Both the position numbers and the translations under genes were made by a program. Shown here one piece after another: positions 29,681 to 39,081 of a stretch of 64,000 bases of DNA; position 1 is the first letter of the stretch, and each line of letters begins with the position of its first letter. Under the pieces are notes generated by a model, which was given only the letters and a program-made list of their open reading frames with translations, ran no database searches and had not been told where the DNA came from. The DNA lies in contig NZ_SLWQ01000001.1 of NCBI RefSeq assembly GCF_004342425.1, forward strand, positions 642,951-706,950, in the 5' to 3' direction. This stretch comes from Dokdonella fugitiva (GTDB lineage Bacteria; Pseudomonadota; Gammaproteobacteria; Xanthomonadales; Rhodanobacteraceae).

Positions 29681-30277
29681 ATGGACGAGAAACCGTATTC
29701 GGCCGCGTGCGAGCGCAATCGCGAACCGATCCTCGGCGTGCTGCGCGAGGCGTTCGCCGACCGCCGCCACGTGCTCGAGATCGGCAGCGGCACGGGCCAG
29801 CACGCAGTGCATTTCGCCGCGGCCCTGCCCGCGCTCGCCTGGCAGTGTTCCGATCGCGCCGACAACCTGCCCGGCATCCGCGCCTGGCTCGCCGAAGCGG
29901 CCCTGGCGAACACGCCTGCGCCGATCGAACTCGACGTCGCCGGCGACGCCTGGCCACGCGGCCCGTTCGACGCGGTGTTCAGCGCGAACACCTTGCACAT
30001 CATGGGCTGGAGCGAAGTGGAAGCGCTGTTCGCCTCGCTGCCGGGCGTGACGACGGCGGATGCGAAGCTGGCGATCTACGGCCCGTTCCACGTCGACGGC
30101 CGCCCGACGAGCGAAAGCAATGCGGCCTTCGACGCCTCGTTGCGCGCACGCGCGCCGCACATGGGTCTGCGCGACGTCGCCGCCGTCGACGCGCTCGCGC
30201 GCGACGCCGGGTTCGCATCCGTCGCCGACGTCGCGATGCCGGCGAACAACCGCCTCCTGCTCTGGCGCCGCGCATGA
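29681..30277 (+). CDS. DUF938 family SAM-dependent methyltransferase-like protein
   Basis: A 198-residue protein that begins SAACERNREPILGVLREAF, then the SAM-binding loop VLEIGSGTGQHAVHFA (about residues 31-46) and the later GPFDAVFSANTLHIMGW, which together define DUF938. The substrate is unknown. It overlaps the following PP-loop gene by four bases (ATGA), suggesting a joint function. Confidence 0.9.
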   Translation: MDEKPYSAACERNREPILGVLREAFADRRHVLEIGSGTGQHAVHFAAALPALAWQCSDRADNLPGIRAWLAEAALANTPAPIELDVAGDAWPRGPFDAVFSANTLHIMGWSEVEALFASLPGVTTADAKLAIYGPFHVDGRPTSESNAAFDASLRARAPHMGLRDVAAVDALARDAGFASVADVAMPANNRLLLWRRA

Positions 30278-30969
30278 GCCGCCCGCTGCTGGTCGCCTGG
30301 AGCGGCGGCAAGGACGCGGCGCAGGCGCTCGAACGCCTGCGCGCCGACCCCGCATGGCGCGTGGCTGGCCTGCTCACGAGCGTGACCGTCCCGTACGACC
30401 GCATCAGCATCCACGGCGTGCGCCGCTCGATCCTGCACGCGCAGGCGCGCGCGCTCGGCCTGCCGCTGTTCGAGGCGGAACTGCCGGTGCAGGCCGACAA
30501 CGCGACCTACGAAGCATCATTCGCCGCGGCACTCGCCCAGGCGAGCACGAGCGAGCCGGGGCTCGACGCGATCGCATTCGGCGACCTCTTCCTCGCCGAC
30601 GTGCGCGCCTACCGCGAAGCGCTGCTCGCACGGCTCGGCTGGCACGGCGTGTTCCCGCTGTGGGGCGAGGACACGCGGCGACTCGCGCAGGCGTTCATCG
30701 CGCGTGGCCACCGCGCGATCCTCTGCTGCGTCGACACGCGGCAGCTCGACGCAACGTTCCGCGGGCGCGACTACGACGCCGCGCTGCTCGCCGACCTGCC
30801 GGCCGGCTGCGATCCGTGCGGCGAGAACGGCGAGTTCCATACCTGCGTGCACGGCGGTCCGCTGTTCGCGCAGCCGATCGAACTCGCGCGCGGCGAGCAC
30901 GTGCTGCGCGAGCAGCGCTTCGCGTACGTCGATCTCGTCGACACCTCGTCGACGTCCCCGCCGCGATGA
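30274..30969 (+). CDS. PP-loop ATPase, diphthine-ammonia ligase-like (DUF71)
   Basis: A 231-residue protein with the PP-loop for ATP pyrophosphate binding, WSGGKDAAQAL (residues 9-19), and the family's C-terminal signature DPCGENGEFHTCVHGGPLF (about 187-205). In archaea and eukaryotes this family amidates diphthine on elongation factor 2; bacteria lack diphthamide, so it probably activates another carboxylate. It is translationally coupled to the DUF938 methyltransferase and convergent with the helicase gene, 22 nt away. Confidence 0.88.
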   Translation: MSRPLLVAWSGGKDAAQALERLRADPAWRVAGLLTSVTVPYDRISIHGVRRSILHAQARALGLPLFEAELPVQADNATYEASFAAALAQASTSEPGLDAIAFGDLFLADVRAYREALLARLGWHGVFPLWGEDTRRLAQAFIARGHRAILCCVDTRQLDATFRGRDYDAALLADLPAGCDPCGENGEFHTCVHGGPLFAQPIELARGEHVLREQRFAYVDLVDTSSTSPPR

Positions 30970-30991
30970 CCGACGCCGGCGCGCCGGCGCG

Positions 30992-33900
30992 TCACAGCGG
31001 CGCGAACAACTCCGCGACGTCGGCCTCGTCGAAGCGCAGTGCCTGCGTGCTGCCGCCTTCGAGCACCGCGCGCGCGAGATCGGCCTTGCGCTGCTGCAGG
31101 CCCTGGATCTTCTCCTCGACCGTCCCGGCGCAGATGAGCTTGTAGACGAATACCGGCTTGTCCTGGCCGATGCGGTGCGCGCGATCGGTCGCCTGCGCCT
31201 CGACCGCGGGGTTCCACCACGGGTCGTAATGGATCACCGTGTCGGCCGCGGTGAGGTTGAGGCCGACGCCGCCGGCCTTGAGGCTGATCAGGAACACCGG
31301 CACGTCGCCGGCCTGGAAGCGCTCGACGAGCGCCGCGCGCTGCGTGCCCGGCGTGTCGCCGGTGAGGCTCTGGTAGGCGAGGCTGCGCTCGTCGAGCGCC
31401 TGCGCGACGAGCGCGAGCATCTCGGCGAACTGGCTGAACACGAGCACGCGCCGGCCTTCCTCGACGAGACTGCCGAGCAGGTCGAGCAGGTACTCGAGCT
31501 TGGCCGACCCCTGCACGCCGCGGGCGCCTTCGAGCTTGACCAGGCGCGGGTCGCAGCAGGCCTGGCGCAGCTTGAGCAACGCATCGAGCACGACGATGCC
31601 GCTCTGCGCGAGGCCGCGCCGGCGCACTTCGTCGAGCACGCGCTCGTGCTGGGTGAGGCGCAGTGTTTCGTACAGCTCGCGCTGCGCGCCTTCGAGCTCG
31701 ATGCGCCGCGCGATCTCGGTCTTCGGCGGCAGCTCCGACAGCACGTCCTCCTTGCGCCGCCGCAGCAGCAGCGGCGCGATGCGCCGGTTCAGCCGCTCGC
31801 GCCGCTCGACGTCGCCGTGCTTCTCGATCGGCGTGCGGAAGAAGCGCGTGAAGTGCTTTTCGTCGCCGAGCAGGCCGGGCTCGACCGCGTCGAACTCGGC
31901 CCACAGCTCGCCGAGGTGGTTCTCCAGCGGCGTGCCGGTCATCGCGATGCGCTGGCGCGCGTCGATCTCGCGCACGAGCTTCGCCGCCTGGCTCTTCGCG
32001 TTCTTGATCGCCTGCGCCTCGTCGAGCACGAGCACCGAGTACGCGTGCGCGACGAGCGCGTCGCGGTCGCGCAGCAGCAGCGGATAGGTCGTGATGACGA
32101 GGTCGTGGTTCGGGATTTCCTCGTGCAGGCCGTGCCGCTCCGGCCCGTGCACGACGAGCACGTCGAGGTCGGGCGCGAAACGCGCGGCCTCGTCGGCCCA
32201 GTTGGCGACGAGGCTGGTCGGCGCGAGCACGAGCGCGGCCTGGTCGAGCCGGCCGCGGCGCTTCTCGGCGAGCAGGTGGGCGAGTACCTGCACCGTCTTG
32301 CCGAGGCCCATGTCGTCGGCGAGGATGCCGCCGAGGCCGGCTTCGGCGAGGAAGCCGAGCCAGGCGAGGCCGTCGCGCTGGTAGCTGCGCAAGGTCGCGC
32401 GGAAGCCTTCCGGTTCGCGCGCGGGTTCGCGCGGCGCGCGCAGGCGCTCGAGCTGCGCGCGCAGGCGCTCGCCGCCGCGCCACGGGCGTTCGAGGCCGCT
32501 GGCGACCTTCTCGAGCACGTCCGCCTGCGCGCGGCGCAGGCGCAGCGCACCGTCTTCCTCGCGCAACGGCACCTGCAGCCATTCGAGCAGCGGCGCGATC
32601 AGCGCGCGCAGCTTCGCCAGCGGCAACGGCACGCGCCGGCGCGCGTCGAGCGGCACCAGCCACATCGCGTCCTCGGGCTCGCCCTTGCGGGCGACGAGCG
32701 GGAACGCGGGATCGGTGAGCAGGCGGTGCAGCACCGGCAACAGGTCGATGCGCTCGCCGTCGATGTCGATGCCCAGGCGCAGGTCGAACCAGGGATTGCC
32801 GGTCTGTTCGTCGACCTCGGCATACCATTCGCGCGGCTCGTCGAGCAGCGCGAACGGGAAGCCCTCGTCGGATTCGAGCCGGAAGCCGAGGTCGCGCAGG
32901 CGCGGCGCGAGCGCGAACAGCTGGTCGGCGCCACCGACCTGGCCGCGGCCGTGCTCGATGACGAAATCGTTGTCGGTGACCGCATCGGCGGGCACCCCGG
33001 GCAGGCGACCCAGGGTTTCGGCGGGAACGAGGCCGACTTCCTCGAGCCGGTCGCTGGCCGCGACTTCGCTCGCGCGGTCGCGCGCGATCTCGATCACGCG
33101 GTCGCCGACGCGGCGGCGTTCGCGCGCGGGCGCGGGGAACATCGGCAGGCGCACGCCGCCGTAGTCGTAGCCGAGGCGCGCGAAGCCGGCCTGGTAACGC
33201 GCGCCCGCGGCGGTCACCGCCGGCGTCGCGCGCAAGGTGAGCACGGCGACCGGCGCGACGTTGCGGCGTTCGACCGCGGTCTCGATCGGCGGCGGCAGCG
33301 CCGCGAGCAGCGGCGTGTCGCGCCAGCGTTCCATCAGCAGCGGCACCTGCTCGGGCAGCAGCGGCGGTGCGCGCAGCACCGCTTCGGCGAGGCGCGTGTT
33401 GCCGTCGATGCGGCCGAGCTCGCGCGCGACCGGATCGAAGTACCAGAGGCCGCCGACGCGCAGCAGGCGCGTCTTCGGCGCCGCGCCGTCGACGCTCAGC
33501 GCGAGCTTCTGGGTGCCGTCGTCGCGCGCTTCCCAGCCGATGCGCAGGGCGCGCATCGGTCCGTGCACGAGCCGGCCCGCGGAGGCCTTCTCGAAGAAGC
33601 ACGGCAGTGCGCCGAGCAGCGTTTCGAGCAAGGGTTCGTCGCCGCCGCTGGCGAGCTGGAACCAGCCGCCGCTGCCACCGAACGCGGGTGCGCGCATGCG
33701 CAGGCCGGCGACGAGCTGGAACGTGTCCGCATCCAGGCCGCTCCACGGCGCGGGATCGGCCCACGAGGGCTGCAGCGGTTGCGGCGTCGCGTAGCCACCC
33801 TTCTTGCCCGGCTTCACGCGCACGACCTGTGCCTGCAGCGACGGCAACGGATGGCTGTTGTCCGCGCGCAGCATGATCGCGCAGACGGAAACCTCCGAAT

Positions 33901-34324
33901 CGCTCGCGCGCACCGGCCGCGCCTCGCCGCTCGGTGCGCGCAAGCCGTCCAGCCACGCCTTCCACGCGCCGAGCTGCGGCGTCGGCGGCTCCAGTTCGGT
34001 GCGTGGCTGGCCGGCCGGCTTGCCCTTGAGTTCGTACAGCACGGTCGCGGCGACGTGCTTGCATTCGAATTCGAGCGGGCAAGTGCAGTAGCTGTCGAGG
34101 CGGGCGTTGTGCCCGTCCCACTTGAGGCGCACGCCGGCCGCGTACGGATCGCGTGCGGTGCCTTCGACCATGCCGACCAGCGCGCCTTCGCCGTCGCCGG
34201 CTTCGTAGTGCGCGCCGAGCACGTAGCCGCGCCGCAGGTAGTCCGCGCCTTTTTCGATCGTGTGCGGATCGAACAGCGTGGTCCAGTGCCTGGCGAGCAG
34301 GTCGCGGAATGTGGTCTCGTCCAT
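30992..34324 (-). CDS. SWIM zinc finger SNF2-family helicase
   Basis: A 1,110-residue protein. A SWIM zinc finger (YCTCPLEFECKHVAA, about residues 78-95) precedes a long central region and a SNF2 ATPase: Walker A DDMGLGKTVQVLAHLL (about 668), Walker B LDEAQ, MTGTPLENHLGELWAEF. The C-terminal helicase lobe has VFSQFAEML and DRAHRIGQDKPVFVYKLI (about 1048). Such proteins are ATP-driven DNA or nucleoprotein translocases, related to HepA/RapA in ATPase type. The ATG at 34324 is preferred over an upstream in-frame start because MDETTFRDLLARHW opens the conserved region. Confidence 0.93.
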   Translation of the reverse strand: MDETTFRDLLARHWTTLFDPHTIEKGADYLRRGYVLGAHYEAGDGEGALVGMVEGTARDPYAAGVRLKWDGHNARLDSYCTCPLEFECKHVAATVLYELKGKPAGQPRTELEPPTPQLGAWKAWLDGLRAPSGEARPVRASDSEVSVCAIMLRADNSHPLPSLQAQVVRVKPGKKGGYATPQPLQPSWADPAPWSGLDADTFQLVAGLRMRAPAFGGSGGWFQLASGGDEPLLETLLGALPCFFEKASAGRLVHGPMRALRIGWEARDDGTQKLALSVDGAAPKTRLLRVGGLWYFDPVARELGRIDGNTRLAEAVLRAPPLLPEQVPLLMERWRDTPLLAALPPPIETAVERRNVAPVAVLTLRATPAVTAAGARYQAGFARLGYDYGGVRLPMFPAPARERRRVGDRVIEIARDRASEVAASDRLEEVGLVPAETLGRLPGVPADAVTDNDFVIEHGRGQVGGADQLFALAPRLRDLGFRLESDEGFPFALLDEPREWYAEVDEQTGNPWFDLRLGIDIDGERIDLLPVLHRLLTDPAFPLVARKGEPEDAMWLVPLDARRRVPLPLAKLRALIAPLLEWLQVPLREEDGALRLRRAQADVLEKVASGLERPWRGGERLRAQLERLRAPREPAREPEGFRATLRSYQRDGLAWLGFLAEAGLGGILADDMGLGKTVQVLAHLLAEKRRGRLDQAALVLAPTSLVANWADEAARFAPDLDVLVVHGPERHGLHEEIPNHDLVITTYPLLLRDRDALVAHAYSVLVLDEAQAIKNAKSQAAKLVREIDARQRIAMTGTPLENHLGELWAEFDAVEPGLLGDEKHFTRFFRTPIEKHGDVERRERLNRRIAPLLLRRRKEDVLSELPPKTEIARRIELEGAQRELYETLRLTQHERVLDEVRRRGLAQSGIVVLDALLKLRQACCDPRLVKLEGARGVQGSAKLEYLLDLLGSLVEEGRRVLVFSQFAEMLALVAQALDERSLAYQSLTGDTPGTQRAALVERFQAGDVPVFLISLKAGGVGLNLTAADTVIHYDPWWNPAVEAQATDRAHRIGQDKPVFVYKLICAGTVEEKIQGLQQRKADLARAVLEGGSTQALRFDEADVAELFAPL

Positions 34325-34434
34325 GCGGATGACCGAAGCAGTCCAACCTTGCATGGTGCACGCAACGGCGCACCGGCGTCCAGCGCGGCGCGACCGCGGC
34401 AAGCCGGGCGCGGCGACATGCTGCATCGTTCCGG

Positions 34435-34440
34435 TAGACT
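34435..34440 (+). promoter_or_regulatory. Putative -10 box before the glycan cluster
   Basis: TAGACT lies in the 292-bp divergent region between the helicase and the GT2 gene, about 180 bp upstream of the GT2 start. The rest of this region shows GC-rich stems but no gene. The box matches those before folE and others; no -35 is evident. Confidence 0.3.
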
Positions 34441-34616
34441 CGTCGCGGCGATTCGCCGGGCGATGCCGGCCAACGAGGGCGCGTGCGCGTGCGGTTTCTT
34501 GCAGGGATCTCGCAGCAGGCGCGGGCGTGCGCCGGCGCCGCCCGCGGGCGCTTCACGGCGCCGGGGCGTCAGCGGCCACGCCCGGCGAACGGTTTCGCCG
34601 CAGCGACGGGCACGCG

Positions 34617-35543
34617 ATGAACGCGACCGCGCAGCCGCTCGTCGTCGTGTCGATCGTCAACTGGAACACGCCATCGCGCACGCTCGCCTGCCTCGATGCG
34701 GTCGCGCGGCTCGACTATCCGCGGCTGCGCACGATCGTCGTCGACAATGCCTCGCGCGACGACAGCGCCACGCGCCTGCGCGCGCGCTGCGCCGACGTGA
34801 TCGTCGCGCCCCGCAACGCCGGCTTCGCTGCCGGGCATGCGCTCGCCTGGCAGGAGGCGCGCCGCTGCGCGGCGGACGCGATCTGGTTGCTCAACAGCGA
34901 TGCCGTCGTCGAACCGGATGCGCTGGCGGCATTGATGGCCGCGCGGCAGGCGCACGGCGATGCGATCTTTGGCGGCCTGCCGCTGCGCGACGACGGTGGC
35001 GCGACGACGATCATCGACCTGCCGGAGAAGTACCTCGATCCCGCGGCGACGCCACGACCGTGGCGCCGCGACCGCGTGCTGCGCTTCGACGACGCCTGGC
35101 GCCAGCGCGCGCCGTTCCGCGTCGGCGCGGTGAGCGGCGTGTCGATGCTCCTGCCGCTCGCAGTGGCCGAGCGCCATGGCTGGCTCGATGCGTCGTGGTT
35201 CATGTACTGCGAAGAGATCGACTACTGCCTGCGCCTGCGCGAAGCGGGCGTCGCGAGCTGGCTCGTGCCCGGCGCGCGCGCCTGGCATGCGCGGCGCGGC
35301 AGCCAGCAGGGGCGCGCAGGGGTCGCCGGCGTGATGGGTTACTATGAGGCCCGCAACGAGATCCGGCTCGCGCGACGCCATGCGGGCCGCGCGACGGCCG
35401 CGATCGTCGCCGCGAAGAAGTGCGCGCGCGCACTCGCCACCGCGACGTTCGCGCCGGCACGCGCACGCTGGATCCTGCGCGGCGGCATCGACGGCATCCG
35501 CGGCCGCGACGGCCGCCCGCATGCACCGGACGACCTGCTCTGA
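34617..35543 (+). CDS. Family 2 glycosyltransferase (rhamnosyltransferase-like)
   Basis: A 308-residue GT-A fold enzyme. Visible are VVSIVNWNTPSRTLACLDAV, the nucleotide-binding IVVDNASRDDS, the N-S-D motif in IWLLNSDAVVEPDAL, and the acceptor/catalytic FMYCEEIDYCLRLREAG. It resembles GT2 rhamnosyl- or galactofuranosyl-transferases that work on lipid-linked glycans at the cytoplasmic face. It is the first gene of a rightward glycan operon and ends 3 nt before the next start. Confidence 0.9.
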   Translation: MNATAQPLVVVSIVNWNTPSRTLACLDAVARLDYPRLRTIVVDNASRDDSATRLRARCADVIVAPRNAGFAAGHALAWQEARRCAADAIWLLNSDAVVEPDALAALMAARQAHGDAIFGGLPLRDDGGATTIIDLPEKYLDPAATPRPWRRDRVLRFDDAWRQRAPFRVGAVSGVSMLLPLAVAERHGWLDASWFMYCEEIDYCLRLREAGVASWLVPGARAWHARRGSQQGRAGVAGVMGYYEARNEIRLARRHAGRATAAIVAAKKCARALATATFAPARARWILRGGIDGIRGRDGRPHAPDDLL

Positions 35544-35546
35544 CCG

Positions 35547-36518
35547 ATGCGCCGACTGCTGCGAAAACTGCGTTCATGGCTGCCGCGGCGCCCGTGCCGC
35601 ATCGAACGGTACGGGCGCGCCTGCATCGCCGTCGATCGCGACTACCCCGTGCACGTGCGCGCGTACTATCGCCACTGCGCCGGGCTGTTCGCCGCGGCAT
35701 TCGCGCGCCAAGACGCCGCGGTCAACGTGATCTTCGGGCCGCGGCCGGTCCGCTTCGGCAACGCGCTGCCGACGCTGCGCATCGACCTGCAGCCCGAACA
35801 CACGCTGGTGCGTCCGGGCGGCCGCGACAGCGGCGGTGCGCCCGTGGGCGTCACGCCGCTGCCCGACGGCAGCGGCTGCTATCTCGTCCGCCTCGCCGAC
35901 GAGGCCTACCTCCGCTCGCTCGACACGATCGTCGAGTACAGCCTGCCGAACGTCGTGAACGTGCGCAGCTCGGGCCACTTCGACGAACTCGCCGCGCGCA
36001 CCGCGCTCGTCGCCCCGCTGCTCTACCCGCCGCGATTCGATGCACGCGGAAGCGACATCGCCGCGATCTCGCTGATGTTCGACGAGCGGCAGCCGCGCCG
36101 CCGGCGTTTCCTCGACGACGTGCGCCGCGCGTCGCTGCCGCTGCGCAACGTGCGCGGCGTGTTCGACGCGGCCGCGCTGCGCCGCCTGTACGACCGCACC
36201 CGCGTGCTCGTCAACGTGCACCAGACCGCCGAGCATCACACCTTCGAGGAGTTGCGCGTGCTGCCGGCACTGCTCCGCGGCGTGGTCGTGATCAGCGAGG
36301 ACGTGCCGCTGCGCGAGCGGATCCCGTACCACGACGCGATCATCTGGCGCCCGTACGAGGCCATCGTCGACACCGTGCGCGACGTCCTCGCGCGCTTCGA
36401 CGAAGTGCGCGCGACGCTGTTCGGCGATGCGCTCGCCGCCACGTTCGCCGCGATGGAGCGCGAGAACCGCGCGAACGTCGAGGCAGCGGTGCGGCGCATG
36501 CTCGCGGCGCGCGGCTGA
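35547..36518 (+). CDS. Putative glycosyltransferase-like protein
   Basis: A 323-residue protein with a very basic N-terminus. The C-terminal third (VRGVFDAAALRRLYDRTRVLVNVHQTAEHHTFEELRVLPALLRGVVVISEDVPLRERIPYHDAIIW) resembles the donor-binding half of GT-B transferases, including a family 1-like E-E-x-R segment. The N-terminal half is not recognisable, so the assignment rests on this region and on its place between a GT2 gene and a flippase gene. The stop is followed after 2 nt by the flippase GTG start. Confidence 0.6.
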   Translation: MRRLLRKLRSWLPRRPCRIERYGRACIAVDRDYPVHVRAYYRHCAGLFAAAFARQDAAVNVIFGPRPVRFGNALPTLRIDLQPEHTLVRPGGRDSGGAPVGVTPLPDGSGCYLVRLADEAYLRSLDTIVEYSLPNVVNVRSSGHFDELAARTALVAPLLYPPRFDARGSDIAAISLMFDERQPRRRRFLDDVRRASLPLRNVRGVFDAAALRRLYDRTRVLVNVHQTAEHHTFEELRVLPALLRGVVVISEDVPLRERIPYHDAIIWRPYEAIVDTVRDVLARFDEVRATLFGDALAATFAAMERENRANVEAAVRRMLAARG

Positions 36519-36520
36519 CC

Positions 36521-37771
36521 GTGCGACGCCTGCTCGAACCGCTCGCGGCGAACTACGGCTACGCTGCGTTCGCCGCGCTCGCCACGCTGCTGCTCGTGCC
36601 GCTGTACGTGCGCCTGCTCGGGCCCGCCTGGCCAGCGCTTGCCCTGTGCCTCACGCTGCAGGGCGTCCTGTTCCTCGCCGACGGTTTGCTCTCGCCGCTG
36701 GTCCTGCGCGACGCGGCGCGTGCGCGCGGCGCGAGCGCGTGGATGACGTATCGGCGATTCCTGCGCGCGTACGTGGCCTGCGCGGGCGTGCTCGTCCTGC
36801 TCGGGCTCGTCGCGACCACGCTGTTGCGCACGCGCGGCGGCGACGGTCTCGTGCCCGCGCTGCGCCTCGCCCTGCTCCAGTTCGGCTTGCAGTTCGCGAA
36901 CGGCGCGGCGATCGCCTTCATGATCGGCCATGGGCGGCAGCGCGAGGCGAACCTGCGCCTCGTCGGTTTCGCTCTCGCCAAGCACGCAGCGGCGCTGCTC
37001 GCGCTGCTCGCGTGGCCGGTCGCGGCCGCCTACCTCGGCGCGTTCGCCGCGGTCGGCGCGATCGAATTCACCGCCAACCACGTGCGCCTGCGCCGCGCGC
37101 TCCGCACGGCGCAGGCGGCGGCCGGCGGCGCGCCCGCGGTCGACGGCGGGCGCCGCCTCGCGCTGTTCGTCGGCGGCAGCGCGCTCGGCCTCGCCGCGGC
37201 CCAGCTCGATCGCGTCGTGCTCGCCCTGAGCCAACCCGCGCCGCGCTACGGCGTCTACTACCTCGCGGGCAGCGTGCTGCTGTCGTTGCTGAGCCTGCAG
37301 GTGCCGGCGGCGCGCACCTTCCTGCCGCTGATCGCGACGGGCGAGAACGCGCGCGCGACCGCGGCGGCCATGCTCGCCGTGCTCGCCGCCACGATCGCCG
37401 CGCCGGCGATCCTCGTCGCGCTGTTCCCGCAGTCCTTGCTCGAGCTGTGGCTGCACGACGCGGCGATCGCCGCCGAGGGCGCGCCGGTGCTGCGCCTGCT
37501 CATGCTCGCGCTGGTCATGAACGCGCTGTACGCGCCGGCCGGCATGCTGCTCGTACATGCCCACCGCTACGGCACGATCGCGGCCGCCAATGCAATCATC
37601 TTCGCCGCCGAGGCCGTCGTGCTGTACATCGCGGTGCCGCGCGCGGGTATCCTCGCCGGCGCGTTCGCATGGCTCGCCTGCGGCGTGGTCCAGCTCGCCG
37701 TCGCGATCGGCGTCTGGCGCAGCCACATCGCACGCGATCGCGCATCGACACCCGGGCAGGCACTGGATTGA
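36521..37771 (+). CDS. Polysaccharide flippase (Wzx/MOP superfamily)
   Basis: A 416-residue membrane protein with about 12 helices, of the kind that moves lipid-linked oligosaccharides across the inner membrane. Typical features are ANYGYAAFAALATLLLVPLYVRLLG at the start, and FVGGSALGLAAAQLDRVVLALSQPAPRYGVYYLAGSVLLSLL in the centre. It uses a GTG start 2 nt after the preceding stop. It overlaps the polymerase gene by four bases. Confidence 0.85.
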   Translation: MRRLLEPLAANYGYAAFAALATLLLVPLYVRLLGPAWPALALCLTLQGVLFLADGLLSPLVLRDAARARGASAWMTYRRFLRAYVACAGVLVLLGLVATTLLRTRGGDGLVPALRLALLQFGLQFANGAAIAFMIGHGRQREANLRLVGFALAKHAAALLALLAWPVAAAYLGAFAAVGAIEFTANHVRLRRALRTAQAAAGGAPAVDGGRRLALFVGGSALGLAAAQLDRVVLALSQPAPRYGVYYLAGSVLLSLLSLQVPAARTFLPLIATGENARATAAAMLAVLAATIAAPAILVALFPQSLLELWLHDAAIAAEGAPVLRLLMLALVMNALYAPAGMLLVHAHRYGTIAAANAIIFAAEAVVLYIAVPRAGILAGAFAWLACGVVQLAVAIGVWRSHIARDRASTPGQALD

Positions 37772-39081
37772 ACCTTCCATCCGCGAACGACAGCCGCCCC
37801 GAGGCCACGCGATCGACGCGCGCCGCGGAGCGCCTGGTCCTCGCCGGCGCGGCGATCGCGATCGCCGGTTCGGCCTGGCTCGTCGATCCATTCGCCGAAG
37901 CGGCGTTCGACGCGCCCAAGCGCGCCGCCGTGCTCGGAGGCGCCGCACTCGGTGCGCTCGGGCTCGCGCGCGATGACGCCGCGCCGCACTGGCGCCGGTG
38001 GTCGCGTGGCGCACGGGCGATCGCGGCGTGCCTCCTCCTGCTGGTCGGCTGGTGGTTCGTGGCCGCGCTCGCGTCGCCGCACGCGGACGTCGCCTGGCCC
38101 GCGTTCCGTCGCAGCCTGCTGTTCCTGCTGCTGCTGCCGATCGGCGCGTCGCGCGCGCTCGACGGCCGCGGCGGGCGCCTGCTGCTGGGCCTGTTCGCGC
38201 TCGCCTGCGCCTCCAACGCGCTGCTTTCACTGGCGCAGTTCGGCGGACTCGAGCTGCCGTTCGAGGTCGCGCAGATCGGTGGACGCTTCAAGACCGGCGC
38301 CCTGCTCGGCAACGAAGGCTACGTCTCGCTCGCCTGCGCGATGCTCGGGGCCGCGGGCGCGGCGATCGCCGCCTGCGCGACGCAGCCGCGCGCGCGGGTG
38401 CTCGGCGCGGCCGCGCTCGCCGTCGCGATCGCCACGATCGCGGCGAACCGGCAGGCGACGAGTGCGGCCGCCTTGCTCGTTGCCGCGGTCGTCGTCGTCG
38501 CGTTGCGGTGCGACGCGCGGCGCTTCGTCGTGCTCGTGTTCGCGGCGCTCGCGCTCGTCGCGACCAGCGCGCTCGTGCCGCCGCTGCGCGCAGCGAGCTG
38601 GGAGCGCCTGCCGCTCGGTGTGGACGGCTACCAACGCCTGACCACGTATCGGCTCGGTGCGTGGGCGGCCGCGCTCGACATGGCGACGGCGCGGCCATGG
38701 ACCGGTTACGGCCCGGGCACGTACGGCGCGGAACAGCAGGTGCATCGCTTCGACGTCGAGATCGCGACCCGCGCGCGGTTCGTGCATCCGCTCGGCGCGA
38801 CGTTCGTCTACGCGCACGAGGATTGGCTGCAGCTCGCGGCCGAGGCCGGCTGGCCCGCGCTGCTGCTCGCGCTCGCCGCCGCCGGCGCGCTGCTGCACGG
38901 GTTGCTGCGGCTCGCGCGCGGCGCGGCGGACGTCGAGCGCGCGGTGCTGCTCGCCCTGCTCGCCACCGGCATGGTCGCCGCACTCGCCTGGTTCCCGATG
39001 CAGATCCCGCTGACCGCGAGCGCGCTGCTGCTCGCCACAGGTCGCGCCTGGCGCCTGCTCGCGGGCGAGGCGACGCGATGA
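37768..39081 (+). CDS. O-antigen ligase/polymerase-like membrane protein
   Basis: A 437-residue membrane protein with about ten to twelve helices and the Wzy_C/O-antigen ligase signature loop: LGNEGYVSLACAMLGAAGA, then RLGAWAAALDMATARPWTGYGPGTYGAEQQ and the periplasmic-loop histidine region FVYAHEDWLQLAAEAGWPALLL. It should polymerise or ligate glycan units in the periplasm. The TTG start overlaps the flippase stop (TTGA). The gene after it overlaps by four bases too, so the block is tightly coupled. Confidence 0.85.
   Translation: MNLPSANDSRPEATRSTRAAERLVLAGAAIAIAGSAWLVDPFAEAAFDAPKRAAVLGGAALGALGLARDDAAPHWRRWSRGARAIAACLLLLVGWWFVAALASPHADVAWPAFRRSLLFLLLLPIGASRALDGRGGRLLLGLFALACASNALLSLAQFGGLELPFEVAQIGGRFKTGALLGNEGYVSLACAMLGAAGAAIAACATQPRARVLGAAALAVAIATIAANRQATSAAALLVAAVVVVALRCDARRFVVLVFAALALVATSALVPPLRAASWERLPLGVDGYQRLTTYRLGAWAAALDMATARPWTGYGPGTYGAEQQVHRFDVEIATRARFVHPLGATFVYAHEDWLQLAAEAGWPALLLALAAAGALLHGLLRLARGAADVERAVLLALLATGMVAALAWFPMQIPLTASALLLATGRAWRLLAGEATR

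Noticed and set aside
34325..34616. A hidden gene in the 292-bp region before the glycan cluster.
   Set aside because: Frames there are only arginine/alanine-rich shadows; only a tentative -10 box and GC-rich stems are seen.
30704..35347. A 1,547-codon forward frame opposite the SNF2 helicase.
   Set aside because: It is the complement of the helicase with its Walker and SWIM motifs; composition is that of a shadow frame.
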